NCBI GenBank assembly: GCA_013816265.1
Contig: JACDES010000013.1
Coordinates: 1 to 40,723, forward strand
Length of the DNA stretch: 40,723 nucleotides
Direction of reading: 5' to 3'
DNA from: Parachlamydiaceae bacterium
GTDB lineage: Bacteria; Chlamydiota; Chlamydiia; Chlamydiales; Parachlamydiaceae
Below are positions 38,716 through 40,723 of this stretch, piece by piece. Both the position numbers and the translations under genes were made by a program. The notes beneath the pieces are model-generated. The model had not been told where the DNA came from, made no database searches, and saw nothing but the letters and a program-made list of their open reading frames with translations. Position 1 is the stretch's first letter; each line of letters begins with the position of its first letter.

Positions 38716-40545
38716 ATGACGTTCCAAGAAGCATTTTACATTCAAAAAGGCAACATTTTTGCAGTGCCTTGCCTTCACTATAATATGGAGTTGGCTTGCC
38801 AGGTTAAACTTGCTTTTGAAACACTTAAACCTGATTGTGTTGCTGTAGAATTACCTGAAACGATGCAACTGCAAATGCTGCATTGCGCTTCACGCCTACC
38901 GGATATAAGCATTGCCATTACACATAATAAAGAAAATGAACCCTTATATATTTTAAGCGAACCATGTGATGGGATTTTTGAAGCACTAAGAAGTGCTGCA
39001 GAATCTCAAATCCCCTCTTATTGTATTGATCTCGATGTAGACTATTATCCTGACGTCCGTGATGCGATTCCAGATCCTTATGCCATCCAAAGAATCGGTT
39101 TGAAGGCCTACTACAACCTTTTTGACCAATCGCTTCAAATTAATCCCCCCAATATTTCTCAAATTGATCAAGATAGAGAAATGTATATGGCTCGGCGTTT
39201 AAAAGAATTATCCTTGTCATATGATAGAATACTTTTTGTTGGTGGAATGGCTCATACTAAAAATATTCTTAAGCTTATAGATCTCAATTCATTTCCACAA
39301 TTAAAGCATGCTAACCGAGAACTTGTTCAAGTCTCTACACTTACTCCAGAATCATGCCGTGAAGTAATGGCTGAATGGGGATTTCTTTCAACAAAATATG
39401 AAGAGATTCGAAATAAATTTTTAAAAGACGGTCTCCTTGATCGCCAAAAATGCATGTTTCAATTGTATAAGGAAGCCTCAGACAACTATATAAAAAATAC
39501 CGGAAATGATTTTCCTGGGTATCATTTACGCAATACCATGAAATTTGTCCGTAATTATGCATTAATTCGTGATCAGCTGATGCCGGATCTCTTCAAGATA
39601 TTAAGCGCTGCAAGAAGTTGTGTAGATCACAATTATGCCTATGAAGTATGGGATTTAGCGACAACATATCCCCACCTTAAAAATATTGATGGGCTACAAG
39701 AATATGATTTGACGATTGAAGATATCTGGGGCGATAGTAAAGTCATTCGTTTTCATATGAAGCAGAAGGGAAGAAAAGAGTTTGAAAACTTTCAAAAACG
39801 TAAAGATCGTTCACAATTTAAATTCAAACCGCCGGGCCCATTTACCATTTGCTCATTTCCTCCAGAAGATATTGCCATCGAACGGTTTGCTGACTTTCTA
39901 AAGAAGAAAGGCTCTCAGATATTAACAGACGAGACTTCACGCACCGTGCCCTTCTCGACAAGTCTTGAAGAAGGCATTGATACAAGGGAGACCATTCGAC
40001 ATTGGCATGAGCACAAGCTATATGTAAAGATGAAAGGAAAGCCGCCCTCGGGTGTTGGATCGGTATGTGTAATATTTGATGAAGATATGCCTATAGAAGG
40101 AAAAATCTATCATGAAAAGTATTCATGGCAGACGACTTGGCATGGTGAACATCAACAGGAATCGGATATGGCATTCTATGCCACGCCTATATCACAACAG
40201 GTTATTGGACCTGGAATAAGTCGCTGTGAATATGGAGGCTTTTTGATGTCATATCCCCCACGCAGAATATTAAATATCTGGACAGATCCAGATTATAGCG
40301 AATGTCGCTCAAAATCTGAAATATTATTGATGGCAGCTATTGATTACGCTTCCAAACCAGTAGTTGTTTATGTTGCTTCAACGCCCCCTAGAACTATTAT
40401 GAAAAGTTTCGCTCGAAGATTTGGCAAAAAGATCGTTTATATACCCATCGGACAACTCTCTCCCGTTACGTTAAATAAATTACGTAATTTTCATGTTCTA
40501 GATGGTCATGATAAACGTGAAATTGCTGACGAGTATATAAATTAG
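38716..40545 (+). CDS. Large AAA+-linked protein with TraB/TIKI-like N-terminal domain
   Basis: A 609-residue protein. The first about 190 residues resemble the TraB/PrgY/GumN (TIKI) metalloprotease-like fold. The Phe-Ala-Val-Pro-Cys-Leu-His start (His21) is followed by CVAVELPETM (Glu45), DREMYMARRLKEL (Arg154) and ILFVGGMAHTKNIL (His180). Family members keep one Glu, one Arg and a late Gly-x-x-His in this order. DUF5682 proteins, TIKI-like and linked to MoxR in other bacteria, are a possible relative from memory. The remaining 400 residues match no domain I recognise; they include a possible beta-rich region (GSVCVIFDEDMPIEGKIYHE) and a C-terminal Rossmann-like PVVVYVASTPPRTIMKSFAR. It starts 8 bases after the AAA+ stop. 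Confidence 0.6.
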   Translation: MTFQEAFYIQKGNIFAVPCLHYNMELACQVKLAFETLKPDCVAVELPETMQLQMLHCASRLPDISIAITHNKENEPLYILSEPCDGIFEALRSAAESQIPSYCIDLDVDYYPDVRDAIPDPYAIQRIGLKAYYNLFDQSLQINPPNISQIDQDREMYMARRLKELSLSYDRILFVGGMAHTKNILKLIDLNSFPQLKHANRELVQVSTLTPESCREVMAEWGFLSTKYEEIRNKFLKDGLLDRQKCMFQLYKEASDNYIKNTGNDFPGYHLRNTMKFVRNYALIRDQLMPDLFKILSAARSCVDHNYAYEVWDLATTYPHLKNIDGLQEYDLTIEDIWGDSKVIRFHMKQKGRKEFENFQKRKDRSQFKFKPPGPFTICSFPPEDIAIERFADFLKKKGSQILTDETSRTVPFSTSLEEGIDTRETIRHWHEHKLYVKMKGKPPSGVGSVCVIFDEDMPIEGKIYHEKYSWQTTWHGEHQQESDMAFYATPISQQVIGPGISRCEYGGFLMSYPPRRILNIWTDPDYSECRSKSEILLMAAIDYASKPVVVYVASTPPRTIMKSFARRFGKKIVYIPIGQLSPVTLNKLRNFHVLDGHDKREIADEYIN

Positions 40546-40650
40546 TGGAATACATTATTCATTTGAATTGCGTTAACTAGCTAAACATCAATTGCATTAA
40601 AAGGTAAGCGCTAAATCTAATCGTATTGACAAAGATGCGCTTTATAACAA

Positions 40651-40723
40651 AGCGAAAGAGGACTTTCGCACTCCAAACGCTTCGCGTAGCCTTGAAAATA
40701 GCTTTTTTTAAAGAATCGCGTAG
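40651..40723. repeat. Second copy of the 2570-type inverted-repeat element, cut by the window end
   Basis: 40651-40688 equals the left arm at 2570-2607 with one difference (CTTCGCG for CTTTGCG). After a 28-base spacer like that in the first copy, CGCGTAG at the window's end is the beginning of the right arm. The element thus continues beyond the window. Confidence 0.85.

Overview
The window most resembles the chromosome of an amoeba-associated chlamydia (Parachlamydiaceae type). The evidence is indirect: low GC, F-box proteins, a Fic-ankyrin protein, a Myb/SANT-like protein with nuclear-localisation-like motifs, a membrane-anchored papain-like protease, many decayed toxin-antitoxin genes and dispersed GCGAAAG hairpins. 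No rRNA or core chlamydial marker is present, so the family-level assignment is an inference.

Layout. 1-5163: the 3' part of an F-box protein with a C-terminal membrane anchor, an exported beta-propeller protein, an OsmC peroxidase, a decayed effector fragment and a C-terminally anchored protein. 5305-10287: an effector-like block with a large Myb/SANT-like/NLS/repeat protein, a coiled-coil protein, an S23-type four-helix-bundle gene between inverted arrays of a 9-bp GGAC repeat, and a membrane-anchored C39-like cysteine protease. 10617-16620: an oxidative-enzyme block with a CotA-like multicopper oxidase behind a small Cys-containing ORF and a good promoter, an exported GMC oxidoreductase and an aldo/keto reductase. 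17038-23226: a serine beta-lactamase-like protein, a 'mobile mystery' A/B pair whose Fic protein carries ankyrin repeats, an exported RidA divergent from a LysR regulator, and an exported FkbM-type methyltransferase. 23300-29260: a graveyard of toxin-antitoxin and mobile-associated genes, with one intact RelE/HigA module, two broken copies of one antitoxin, a degenerate toxin, nuclease and F-box remnants, and MITE-like repeats. 29551-36365: a probable genomic island bounded by a 51-bp direct repeat of the tRNA-Tyr 3' part; it carries a Bcr/CflA-type drug exporter, a methyltransferase, an AlbA/ATPase-type regulator and several decayed genes. 36315-40723: intact tRNA-Tyr and tRNA-Thr, a SEC-C protein, and a three-gene operon of TtcA-like tRNA thiolase, MoxR-like AAA+ ATPase and a large TraB/TIKI-like protein. 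The window ends inside another copy of the dispersed inverted-repeat element first seen at 2570.

Themes. Host-directed proteins sit among selfish or decaying modules. Several enzymes that are usually cytosolic (RidA, FkbM methyltransferase, GMC oxidoreductase) carry signal peptides. Exact repeat geometry (9-bp phased arrays, tRNA-derived direct repeats, long hairpins) points to past mobility at several places. The most novel-looking signals are the phased arrays around the four-helix gene, the Myb/NLS/repeat protein with its dead paralogue, the Fic-ankyrin fusion and the AAA+/TraB-like pair.
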